From Chryseobacterium indologenes (GTDB taxonomy: Bacteria > Bacteroidota > Bacteroidia > Flavobacteriales > Weeksellaceae), in the NCBI RefSeq assembly GCF_018362995.1, contig NZ_CP074372.1:2914001-2978000 (forward strand): a stretch of DNA of 64,000 nucleotides. The letters are read 5' to 3'. A model generated the notes under the pieces. That model was not told where the DNA came from and made no database searches. It was given only the letters and a program-made list of their open reading frames with translations. Position 1 is the stretch's first letter, and each line of letters begins with the position of its first letter. The position numbers and the translations under genes are program-made. This document shows, in pieces, positions 1 through 6,292 of the stretch.

Positions 1-654
1 TTTGCAGAAAACAAAATATTACCGAATGTAATCCAACCTACAAGGGAAGACGCTTTACAAGGTTTTGAACTGAAGGGAAAATGGAGAGAAAATTTCTTTA
101 AAAATGACAATCCGATTGTATTGGAATTAGGGTGTGGAAAAGGAGAATATTCTGTAGGACTCGCAAAAACATTTCCTGAAAAAAACTTTATCGGAATTGA
201 TATTAAAGGAGCAAGATTTTGGTTTGGTGCTAAAGAAGCGGTAGATAACAATATGACTAATGTCGCTTTTCTAAGATCACAGATCGAGCTTGTTGATCAT
301 TTTTTTGCTGAAAATGAAGTAGATGAAATCTGGATTACGTTCCCGGATCCACAGATTAAGTACAGAAGAACAAAGCACAGATTGACTCACCCTGATTTCT
401 TAAACCGATACAAAAAGTTTCTGAAACCGGGCGGGATTATTCATTTAAAAACCGATTCAGAGTTTTTACATGGATATACACTGGGATATTTGCAGGGAGC
501 TGGCTATGAAATCATCAGCGCCCATCATGACATCTATGGAGCACCGGAATATGATCCTGATACGAAGCACCTTAGAGATATCAAAACTTATTATGAAGAA
601 CTATTCTCAGCAAAAGGAAAAACAATTACTTACATTAAATTCCGGATAAGCTGA
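1..654 (+). CDS. trmB: tRNA (guanine-N7-)-methyltransferase TrmB, 5'-truncated by window edge
   Basis: The reading frame is open from base 1, so the true start lies upstream of the window; an internal TTG at 121 is not the real start. TrmB methylates G46 in the tRNA variable loop using S-adenosylmethionine. The visible part carries the SAM-binding segment LELGCGKGEYS, then NFIGIDIKG, the family signature ITFPDPQ followed by a KxRRTKHRL run, and FLKPGGIIHLKTDS. These match the TrmB Rossmann-fold methyltransferase family closely. At least 217 codons are present, about the whole protein minus a short N-terminus. Stop is TGA at 652-654; the next gene follows after 20 nt on the same strand and could be co-transcribed. 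Identification is secure; only the N-terminus is missing. Confidence 0.93.
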   Translation, partial: FAENKILPNVIQPTREDALQGFELKGKWRENFFKNDNPIVLELGCGKGEYSVGLAKTFPEKNFIGIDIKGARFWFGAKEAVDNNMTNVAFLRSQIELVDHFFAENEVDEIWITFPDPQIKYRRTKHRLTHPDFLNRYKKFLKPGGIIHLKTDSEFLHGYTLGYLQGAGYEIISAHHDIYGAPEYDPDTKHLRDIKTYYEELFSAKGKTITYIKFRIS

Positions 655-674
655 TGAAGTAAAAATAACAATTG

Positions 675-1367
675 ATGAAAAAACTTTTAACCTTTTTATT
701 TTTCATATTTCTGTTCCCCAACTTAATATCTGCTCAGAAGAAAGTAAATAAAGACATCCTGAAAAGCGTTGATATTAAAGAAATTGAAGAGTATATTAAG
801 AACACCCATCCGGATGACCCGAAGAAAAGCGTACTGAAGCCTAAGCTTATCGCTTTAAAAAACGCAGAGTGGACCAAAGGAGCTCGTACCGCCAAACCTA
901 TGGAAGCTAGGCCTATTATCTCCGATATTCCTAAAAGCATCATGAGAAATCCTTATTCAGAGGATGCTGAGGAATTTAAAAAGCTCATTGCTGAAACTTC
1001 TGCTGAGCACAAAGAAAAAACAGTAAAGCTTCTGAATGCAATGTTCAATGAAGATATTACGCGCAAGGAAGCGATACTCTTATTCAAAAATAATTCAGAC
1101 TGCAATATCGTACTGAGGATTGAAGGAAAAGATTATTACAACCTTGCTGTCCCTGCTCGCGGAGAAAATTTCGTTGTAATTAATAAGGGTTCATATACGC
1201 TCAGCAGTAATATCTGCGATATGAAATACATCTCCCGGAAAGACATTAAAAAAAGTATATTTGTAACGATTGATAATCCAAGACTTCCTGAAACTGAGGT
1301 AAAGCCTGCTAAAAAGGAAACTTCCAAAGCAAAGGAGTCTTCGAAAAAAAGAAAAACCAAAAAGTAA
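675..1367 (+). CDS. Secreted protein of unknown function, first of a paralogous pair
   Basis: 230 residues starting at the ATG at 675; a TTG three bases upstream is less likely to be the start. Residues 1-21 form a signal peptide (MKKLLTFLFFIFLFPNLISA, then QKK), so the protein should be periplasmic or surface exposed. The middle is charged and helical. The C-terminal third contains a block around NNSDCNIVLRIEGKDYYNLAVP that reappears as a related block in the next gene, including an N-x-S-x-C-N core and a later S-x-x-CxxxY segment. The extreme C-terminus is Lys-rich (TSKAKESSKKRKTKK). I do not recognise a catalytic motif. The next gene starts 6 nt after the stop, so the two are probably one operon. 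It may match a Chryseobacterium domain of unknown function, which I cannot name securely. Confidence 0.75.
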   Translation: MKKLLTFLFFIFLFPNLISAQKKVNKDILKSVDIKEIEEYIKNTHPDDPKKSVLKPKLIALKNAEWTKGARTAKPMEARPIISDIPKSIMRNPYSEDAEEFKKLIAETSAEHKEKTVKLLNAMFNEDITRKEAILLFKNNSDCNIVLRIEGKDYYNLAVPARGENFVVINKGSYTLSSNICDMKYISRKDIKKSIFVTIDNPRLPETEVKPAKKETSKAKESSKKRKTKK

Positions 1368-1373
1368 ACTAGT

Positions 1374-1814
1374 ATGAAAAAACTATTAGTTTTTGCCGGG
1401 ATCTCAGTGATCCTTGCAAGCTGTAATGTAAATTATGGCAACTATCCGGGAAGAAGCCCCTACCCTTCCTCTACCAGCAATTCAGGTAACAGAGCCAATA
1501 CAGAAAGAGAATATAATGAACTGATAAAGACCTTTAAGCCGGAAACAGCAGACGTTCTTAATGATCTTCTTAACAGTGATGATCCGAAAAACCCGAAGAC
1601 TTCTATTTCAGTAGAAAATAAATCTCCATGCAATATGGTCCTTACGGTAAGCGGGAATAATTTCTTCAAGAAAATCCCTATTGGCGCGGGGAAAATAGGA
1701 TACACAATGGTTCCTAAAAATCAGAATTACAGGTTATCCGGAGTTTTATGCAATTCCACCTATCAGTCTACAAAGTTTATTACAACCTCATATTCTATAA
1801 AGCTTTCAAACTAA
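1374..1814 (+). CDS. Lipoprotein of unknown function, paralogue of the preceding gene
   Basis: 146 residues with a lipoprotein signal peptide ending in the lipobox LASC (Cys 17), so it is expected to be lipid-anchored. A low-complexity Ser/Asn/Pro/Tyr linker follows the Cys. The C-terminal 80 residues (VENKSPCNMVLTVSGNNFF, then an RLSGVLCNSTYQS region) align by eye with the C-terminal block of the upstream gene: same NxSxCNxVL core, same spacing to a second Cys. That suggests a shared small beta-rich domain with a possible disulfide. The gene starts 6 nt after its neighbour and is followed by an intrinsic terminator at 1821-1850. Function unknown; paralogy with the neighbour is what the sequence shows. 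Confidence 0.75.
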   Translation: MKKLLVFAGISVILASCNVNYGNYPGRSPYPSSTSNSGNRANTEREYNELIKTFKPETADVLNDLLNSDDPKNPKTSISVENKSPCNMVLTVSGNNFFKKIPIGAGKIGYTMVPKNQNYRLSGVLCNSTYQSTKFITTSYSIKLSN

Positions 1815-1820
1815 CATACG

Positions 1821-1850
1821 ACCCGCAGGATTCTGTGGGTTTTTATTTTT
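1821..1850 (+). terminator. Intrinsic terminator after the lipoprotein pair
   Basis: Stem ACCCGCAG / CTGTGGGT (one G-U pair) with a 4-nt loop, followed by TTTTATTTTT, seven bases after the stop codon at 1814. Confidence 0.85.
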
Positions 1851-2180
1851 AATAAATGCATTTAAAATATAATATATAGTTAGCATTTATTTGAAATCCA
1901 AAACAAGCCATTTCTGAAGTTTTTTTAAGTAAAGCCAACCCTACTTCTAAACTTTCTAAAAACGTCATCTGAACATCCAGGAGAGGTTATCAAGGTTCAT
2001 TACATTGCTTTGGAAACAATGTGAAAATAATCACAAATCCCGTCATTAAATGTTTAAGCCAAGTAAAATAAAAATATCTTATTGCAAATCACACACATAA
2101 CAAATATTTCCATATATTTAGAAATATAATTGCGGTATCCGAAAAGCATATAGAGTAGGAAAAAAACTAAACTAAAAACC
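1851..2180. other. Intergenic stretch with no gene seen
   Basis: AT-rich DNA between the lipoprotein terminator and the double-glycine peptide gene. It holds a short hairpin near 2001-2023 (ACATTG, 9-nt loop, CAATGT) but no convincing ORF. I found no TTTG/TAnnTTTG promoter pair at standard spacing, so the promoter of the peptide gene could not be placed. Confidence 0.4.
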
Positions 2181-2369
2181 ATGAAAAATTTAAAAAAAGT
2201 CTCAAGAAATGAGCTAAGAACAATTAAAGGAGGATACAGAAGCTGTATGGATGGCTGTAGCATGGAGCTCGGAGAAATGTGTTGCGGCGGTGTATGCAGA
2301 ATTGGAGTAATTATTCCTAGTGGCGATCCTAATCTGCCTGACCTTATGGTATGCCCTAAGAAACCTTAG
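2181..2369 (+). CDS. Double-glycine-leader Cys-rich peptide (bacteriocin-like)
   Basis: 62 residues. Residues 1-18 (MKNLKKVSRNELRTIKGG) look like a double-glycine leader of the Flavobacteriia bacteriocin-like type: basic start, a Ser-Arg-x-E-L-x-x-I block and a terminal GG. Such leaders are normally cut by the C39 peptidase domain of an ABC exporter. The predicted mature part of 44 residues has six cysteines (22, 26, 34, 35, 39, 58), enough for three disulfides, and ends in a Pro-rich tail. No C39 transporter, immunity protein or modifying enzyme lies nearby, so the exporter must be encoded elsewhere. Antimicrobial activity is inference; it could also be a signalling peptide. A shared terminator with rpsB follows at 2380-2412. 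Confidence 0.72.
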   Translation: MKNLKKVSRNELRTIKGGYRSCMDGCSMELGEMCCGGVCRIGVIIPSGDPNLPDLMVCPKKP

Positions 2370-2379
2370 TATGAACAAT

Positions 2380-2412
2380 AAAAAAACGCTGGACCTAAAT
2401 CCAGCGTTTTTC
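2380..2412. terminator. Bidirectional terminator between peptide gene and rpsB
   Basis: Perfect 8-bp stem ACGCTGGA / TCCAGCGT with a 6-nt loop, flanked by an A-run on the left and a T-run on the right, so it can stop transcription from both convergent genes. Confidence 0.88.
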
Positions 2413-2434
2413 CTATATTAAAGAAAATCTTTAA

Positions 2435-3196
2435 TTATTCTGCATCGAAGTCAGCATCTTTATCAGCAGATACTACTTCTCCTTCTTCTTTAGATTTTTC
2501 TTTATCAGCTTTTCTCTGAGACTGACCTTCTTTGATAGATTCTGAAACAATGCTCAAGATCATATCGATAGATTTAGAAGCATCATCGTTTCCTGGGATA
2601 ACGAAGTCAACTTTTCTAGGGTCAGAGTTTGTATCAACAATACCGAAAACTGGAATACCTAATTTCTTAGCTTCAGTTACAGCGATGTGTTCTCTCAAGA
2701 TATCTACAACGAAGATTGCAGAAGGAAGACGAACCATATCAGAGATAGAACCTAAGTTCTTTTCTAAGTTAGCTCTTTGTCTGTCAACTTGTAATCTTTC
2801 TTTTTTAGATAAAGTTTCGAACGTACCGTCTTTTTTCATTTTGTCGATAGCATTCATCTTCTTTACAGCCTTTCTGATAGTAACGAAGTTCGTTAACATA
2901 CCTCCTGGCCATCTTTCTGTAATATAAGGCATATTAAGTTCAGAAGCGTGTTTTGCAACAACTTCTTTCGCTTGCTTCTTAGTAGCTACGAAAAGAACTT
3001 TTTTACCTGCAGAAGTTAATTTTTCTAAAGCACTGCAAGCTTCATCTAATTTAACTGCTGTTTTATGTAAGTCTACAATGTGAATACCGTTTTTCTCCAT
3101 AAAAATGTATGGAGCCATATTTGGGTTCCACTTTCTAGTCATGTGACCGAAGTGTACGCCAGCCTCTAAAAGGTCTTTTACATTTGCTTTTGCCAT
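2435..3196 (-). CDS. rpsB: 30S ribosomal protein S2
   Basis: 253 residues. Clear uS2 family: N-terminal VKDLLEAGVHFGHMTRKWNP, then IVDLHKTAVKLDEAC, the block TERWPGGMLTNFVTIRKA, and IFVVDILREHIAVTEAKKLGIPVFGIVDTNSDP. S2 sits at the head-body junction of the 30S subunit and helps recruit S1. The C-terminal 30 residues are an acidic/charged tail typical of the phylum. Third gene of rplM-rpsI-rpsB; it is separated from rpsI by 207 nt that contain an inverted heptad-repeat element. In many relatives tsf follows rpsB, but here a strong terminator and an unrelated convergent gene follow. Confidence 0.97.
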   Translation of the reverse strand: MAKANVKDLLEAGVHFGHMTRKWNPNMAPYIFMEKNGIHIVDLHKTAVKLDEACSALEKLTSAGKKVLFVATKKQAKEVVAKHASELNMPYITERWPGGMLTNFVTIRKAVKKMNAIDKMKKDGTFETLSKKERLQVDRQRANLEKNLGSISDMVRLPSAIFVVDILREHIAVTEAKKLGIPVFGIVDTNSDPRKVDFVIPGNDDASKSIDMILSIVSESIKEGQSQRKADKEKSKEEGEVVSADKDADFDAE

Positions 3197-3284
3197 GTTT
3201 TCTGTTTTTGTTAGTTTACTTTCCGTCTTTTAAACAATCAACAACTTCTTTAGATGGGAGAAGCGTTTGGATGCTAAACGTAAC

Positions 3285-3395
3285 GGGCAATTGGCGGTCT
3301 GCTTTTTGCTTTTGGCAATGGGCTTTTCGCCGAGATTAAGTTTAAAAAAAATTTAATACATTTCTGTAGCCAATAGCCATAAGCCATCTGCCAAC
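3285..3395 (-). repeat. Inverted heptad-repeat element in the rpsI-rpsB spacer
   Basis: Left arm 3285-3333 reads in 7-nt units GGGCAAT, TGGCGGT, CTGCTTT, TTGCTTT, TGGCAAT, GGGCTTT, TCGCCGA, with GC fixed at positions 3-4. Right arm 3368-3395 reads AGCCAAT, AGCCATA, AGCCATC, TGCCAAC. The arms are imperfect inverted repeats (about 21 of 31 positions pair in my hand alignment) around an AT-rich loop. Read on the minus (sense) strand, the first arm is TGG-initiated heptads starting about 8 nt after the rpsI stop. Confidence 0.7.
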
Positions 3396-3403
3396 GAGAA
3401 ATC

Positions 3404-3790
3404 TTAACGTTTTGAGAATTGGAATCTCTTTCTTGCTTTTTTCTGACCTGGCTTCTTTCTTTCCACCATTCTTGCGTCTCTTGTAAGTAAACCAGCTGGT
3501 TTCAATGCTAATCTGAATTCAGCGTTGATTTCGCATAAAGCTCTTGAAATACCTAATCTGATAGCTTCTGCCTGACCTGTATTACCACCACCGAATACGT
3601 TTACGGTAACGTCATACTGACCAACAGTCTCAGAAAGGATAAACGGTTGGTTTAATTTGTAAACCATCACGTCTGTAGAGAAATATTCTTTAGCATCTTT
3701 ACCGTTTACTGTAATAACACCAGAACCTGGTCTTACATAAACTCTTGCTACAGAAGTTTTTCTTCTTCCGATTTTGTGAACTATAGACAT
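3404..3790 (-). CDS. rpsI: 30S ribosomal protein S9
   Basis: 128 residues. uS9 family: starts [22 protein letters not shown], has the central block [22 protein letters not shown], and ends with the characteristic basic tail [18 protein letters not shown] that reaches into the ribosomal P site and contacts tRNA. Length is normal for the family. It starts 6 nt after rplM, so the two are translationally close and share the rplM promoter at 4299-4328. The heptad-repeat element follows its stop. Confidence 0.97.
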   Translation of the reverse strand: MSIVHKIGRRKTSVARVYVRPGSGVITVNGKDAKEYFSTDVMVYKLNQPFILSETVGQYDVTVNVFGGGNTGQAEAIRLGISRALCEINAEFRLALKPAGLLTRDARMVERKKPGQKKARKRFQFSKR

Positions 3791-3796
3791 AATTAA

Positions 3797-4252
3797 TTAT
3801 TTAAATTCGTTAACATTAATTGTTTTAGGCTGTTGAGCTTCATGTTTGTGCTCAGTTCCTTCATATAAATAAAGGTTCTTAAGGATAGCAGCTCCTAATC
3901 TGTTTTTAGGCAACATACCTTTTACAGATTTCTCTAATACCTTTAAAGAATCTTTCTTTTGAAGTTCAGCCGCAGTCATAGACTTCTGTCCACCAGGGTA
4001 TCCTGTATGCCAGATATAAGTCTTATCAGCCCACTTGTTTCCGGAAAGTGTAATTTTCCCAGCATTCAAAACGATCACGTTATCACCACAATCTACGTGA
4101 GGTGTAAAGTTCGTTTTGTGCTTACCTCTCAAAATCTTTGCAACCGTAGAAGCTAATCTACCTAACGGCTGTCCTTCAGCGTCTACCACAACCCATTCTT
4201 TATTCGCAGTAGCTTTGTTCGCTGAAACAGTTTTGTAACTTAATGTATTCAC
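3797..4252 (-). CDS. rplM: 50S ribosomal protein L13
   Basis: 151 residues. uL13 family: EWVVVDAEGQPLGRLASTVA, LRGKHKTNFTPHVDCGDNVIV, the HTGYPGG segment and GMLPKNRLGAAILKNLYLYEG. L13 is an early-assembling 50S protein. The start codon is GTG (4252-4250); the reading MNTLSYKTVSANKATANKEW is the N-terminus I would expect in this group. First gene of the rplM-rpsI-rpsB operon, with a well-formed promoter about 47 nt upstream. The leader contains a short hairpin (ACCC TTTTA GGGGT) that could be an autoregulatory site; that is speculation. Confidence 0.97.
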   Translation of the reverse strand: MNTLSYKTVSANKATANKEWVVVDAEGQPLGRLASTVAKILRGKHKTNFTPHVDCGDNVIVLNAGKITLSGNKWADKTYIWHTGYPGGQKSMTAAELQKKDSLKVLEKSVKGMLPKNRLGAAILKNLYLYEGTEHKHEAQQPKTINVNEFK

Positions 4253-4298
4253 ACGTTTTAGTTAAAGATTAAACATAATTTACCCCTAAAAGGGTGTG

Positions 4299-4328
4299 CA
4301 AAGGTACAAATTATTTTTGTAACCCAAA
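4299..4328 (-). promoter_or_regulatory. Promoter of rplM-rpsI-rpsB
   Basis: On the minus strand TTTG (complement of 4325-4328), an 18-nt spacer, then TACCTTTG (complement of 4299-4306). This matches the Bacteroidota TTTG / TAnnTTTG consensus at standard spacing. Confidence 0.78.
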
Positions 4329-4396
4329 AACATATTTTATTTTATCTATATAATCAGGTCCACACACCCCTATATCAATAGATTTTAACACTATTA

Positions 4397-4505
4397 TAAT
4401 TTTGGCATGCATCTTGTAAATTGTTGTGGCGATGAAAAAAAACGCTTAGAAGATTCTAAAAACACAAATGATATAGCAAAGAGTTTTTTCCCTCAACTCT
4501 TTCTT
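4397..4505 (+). ncRNA. Candidate small transcript (sRNA or 38-codon ORF)
   Basis: A perfect -7 box TAATTTTG at 4397-4404 is followed about 75 nt later by a terminator-like hairpin (AAAGAGTT 4478-4485, AACTCTTT 4495-4502, then CTTTTATT). No annotated gene lies between. The stretch also contains an ATG at 4407 opening a 38-codon frame (begins MHLVNCCGDEKKRLED) that runs past the hairpin to a TAA. No -33 TTTG was found. Either a roughly 95-nt RNA, a near-leaderless small protein gene, or chance. Confidence 0.3.
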
Positions 4506-4571
4506 TTATTAAATTTACTTTAAAGATTTTCGTAAAACCCATTAATATAATTACAGTTTCATTGAAATAAT

Positions 4572-4579
4572 TATATTTG
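4572..4579 (+). promoter_or_regulatory. -7 box upstream of the DUF3667 gene
   Basis: TATATTTG, 22 nt upstream of the ATG at 4602. The -33 element is not clear. Confidence 0.5.
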
Positions 4580-4601
4580 CGTCAATCATATTCCATAATT
4601 C

Positions 4602-5714
4602 ATGAGCCACGGAAAACTAAGAGATGATAAAACCTGCCTGAACTGCGGACATCAGGTTGATGAAAGGTTTTGCCCCCACTGCGGACAGGAAAATATTGAA
4701 AGCAGACAGCCCTTTCATTTTCTCTTTACTCATTTCATTGAGGATTTCACCCACTATGACGGACAGTTCTGGAAAACCATGCAATACCTGTTTACCCGTC
4801 CGGGAACACTTACCAAGGAATATCTTGCAGGTAAAAGGCAACTGTATGTGGCTCCTGTAAAGCTGTACATATTCATAAGTTTCATTACATTCTTTCTACC
4901 CAACATCTTACCTCACGCCAAGGAGGAAGCAGAAAGACCCAGCCACAATAAAGTAGAAACAAAGTCAAAAAAACAGAAAGATCTCTCCAAAGACATTGTA
5001 AAAGATTTGCAAAAAGAAGGAGTCTTGTCTCATGAAGTGGCAACTGCCGCTCAGAAAACGCTGGACACCCTAAAAACAGCAGATACTATAAAGATAAAAG
5101 ATGTTGAAGCAAAAAAGGATCTCTTTGACCGTACATTTGATACCAAAGAAGCAACTCTTATGAATGCGTATACTCTGAAACAGTACGATTCTATTCTTGC
5201 GAAAGATAAAACAGGCATCTATACATTAATGAGGCCCATTGCAAAGAAAGGATTTGCTTTAAAAGACGAAGGCTACAGTAAACATCAGATCTGGGAAAAA
5301 TATAAGGAGAACTTCATCCATACAATTCCCAAAGCACTCTTTGTATACCTTCCCATATTCGCCTTCTTTTTATGGCTGTTTCACAACAAAAAGAAATGGT
5401 GGTACTTTGATCACGGTATATTTACCCTTCACTATTTCTCTTTCCTTTTATTAGGAATATTGATATTTATAGTAGGAGAAAAGATAACAAGTTATCTGCC
5501 GGACAGTAATTGGCTTACTCTGTTATATGTTTTAGCCTTCTTAGGATTATCTGCCTATATGATGATCTATTTCTTTGTTGCCCACCACAGGGTATATGAA
5601 ACAAAAAAAAGAACGAGTATACTAAAAGGGTTACTACTATTTATTATCAACTATATCGGATTACTCCTGATGTTTATGGTATTGATGTACCTAAGCTTTA
5701 TTATGCTTCACTAA
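4602..5714 (+). CDS. DUF3667 zinc-ribbon membrane protein
   Basis: 370 residues. The N-terminus holds a CxxC...CxxC zinc ribbon (CLNCGHQVDERFCPHCGQ). After it comes the DUF3667 signature: FLFTHFIEDFTHYDGQFWKTMQYLFTRPG and the following LTKEYLAGKRQLYVAPVKLY. A hydrophobic segment follows near residues 87-105, then a long charged, likely soluble middle (about residues 106-245), then four hydrophobic segments to the end, so an inner-membrane protein. The biochemical role of the family is unknown. Its stop overlaps the stop of the convergent small membrane protein gene by a few bases. Confidence 0.88.
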   Translation: MSHGKLRDDKTCLNCGHQVDERFCPHCGQENIESRQPFHFLFTHFIEDFTHYDGQFWKTMQYLFTRPGTLTKEYLAGKRQLYVAPVKLYIFISFITFFLPNILPHAKEEAERPSHNKVETKSKKQKDLSKDIVKDLQKEGVLSHEVATAAQKTLDTLKTADTIKIKDVEAKKDLFDRTFDTKEATLMNAYTLKQYDSILAKDKTGIYTLMRPIAKKGFALKDEGYSKHQIWEKYKENFIHTIPKALFVYLPIFAFFLWLFHNKKKWWYFDHGIFTLHYFSFLLLGILIFIVGEKITSYLPDSNWLTLLYVLAFLGLSAYMMIYFFVAHHRVYETKKRTSILKGLLLFIINYIGLLLMFMVLMYLSFIMLH

Positions 5715-6043
5715 TTTCTAAGGGATTTATTTCCTCTGAAGCTTGCAAATAAATAATAGGCAACGAAAACGGTAGAAAATTTCAGGATAGAAGGAATCGC
5801 TAATTCAAGATTAAAAATTAAAGTTCCTGCCAGAACAAGAATTCCCATCCCTACAAATGACAGTCCTAATTTCTTAGGCAGTGAAAAATTGGGTGTATCC
5901 AGATAGTAAGCAAGTCCCCAGGCAGCACCAAAGGCAACAGCATAATAAATATCAAGTCCGATATTCTCTGAACTTAAAAAGAAATAGTTAATCAGGAAGC
6001 TAATTACGGTTCCTAATCCGAAGTACATCAAAGCTTTTTGCAT
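5711..6043 (-). CDS. Small integral membrane protein
   Basis: 110 residues from the ATG at 6043. A longer frame reaches 6151, but the perfect -7 box TACTTTTG (complement of 6062-6069) lies inside that extension, so the short form is the likely product. The protein is almost entirely hydrophobic, with three to four membrane helices (ALMYFGLGTVISFLINYFF; IYYAVAFGAAWGLAYYL; LGLSFVGMGILVLAGTLIF; a final SILKFSTVFVAYYLFASF). No known motif; function unknown. Confidence 0.7.
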   Translation of the reverse strand: MQKALMYFGLGTVISFLINYFFLSSENIGLDIYYAVAFGAAWGLAYYLDTPNFSLPKKLGLSFVGMGILVLAGTLIFNLELAIPSILKFSTVFVAYYLFASFRGNKSLRN

Positions 6044-6061
6044 GTCTGTAAAAATATTCTG

Positions 6062-6069
6062 CAAAAGTA
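6062..6069 (-). promoter_or_regulatory. -7 box of the small membrane protein gene
   Basis: TACTTTTG on the minus strand, 18 nt upstream of the ATG at 6043; it decides the start of that gene. Confidence 0.5.
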
Positions 6070-6257
6070 GAGAATTTAATTTGAGAATGTAAAGATGGGT
6101 GTCTTTGAAAACGAAGTCACTGCAACTTGTTTTAACTCTGTGGTTTCCCAACTTTCAGGATATCCAACCCAAAAAGGGGATATACAATTAAATAGACACA
6201 ACCAATCAACTGACAATCAAAAGGATAAAATCAAACACGCGGTTCTTTTTTTATTGT

Positions 6258-6265
6258 TATATTTG
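6258..6265 (+). promoter_or_regulatory. -7 box upstream of icmF
   Basis: TATATTTG, 27 nt upstream of the ATG at 6293; no clear TTTG at -33. Confidence 0.5.
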
Positions 6266-6292
6266 AGAACTTAGAAACTTTCTAGAATTTTT

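Noticed and set aside
3285..3395. CRISPR array
   Set aside because: Repeat units are 7 nt with no spacers or cas genes; the copies form inverted arms.
5711..6151. 146-residue version of the small membrane protein
   Set aside because: The N-terminal extension contains the probable promoter box at 6062-6069 and is unlike a membrane protein start.
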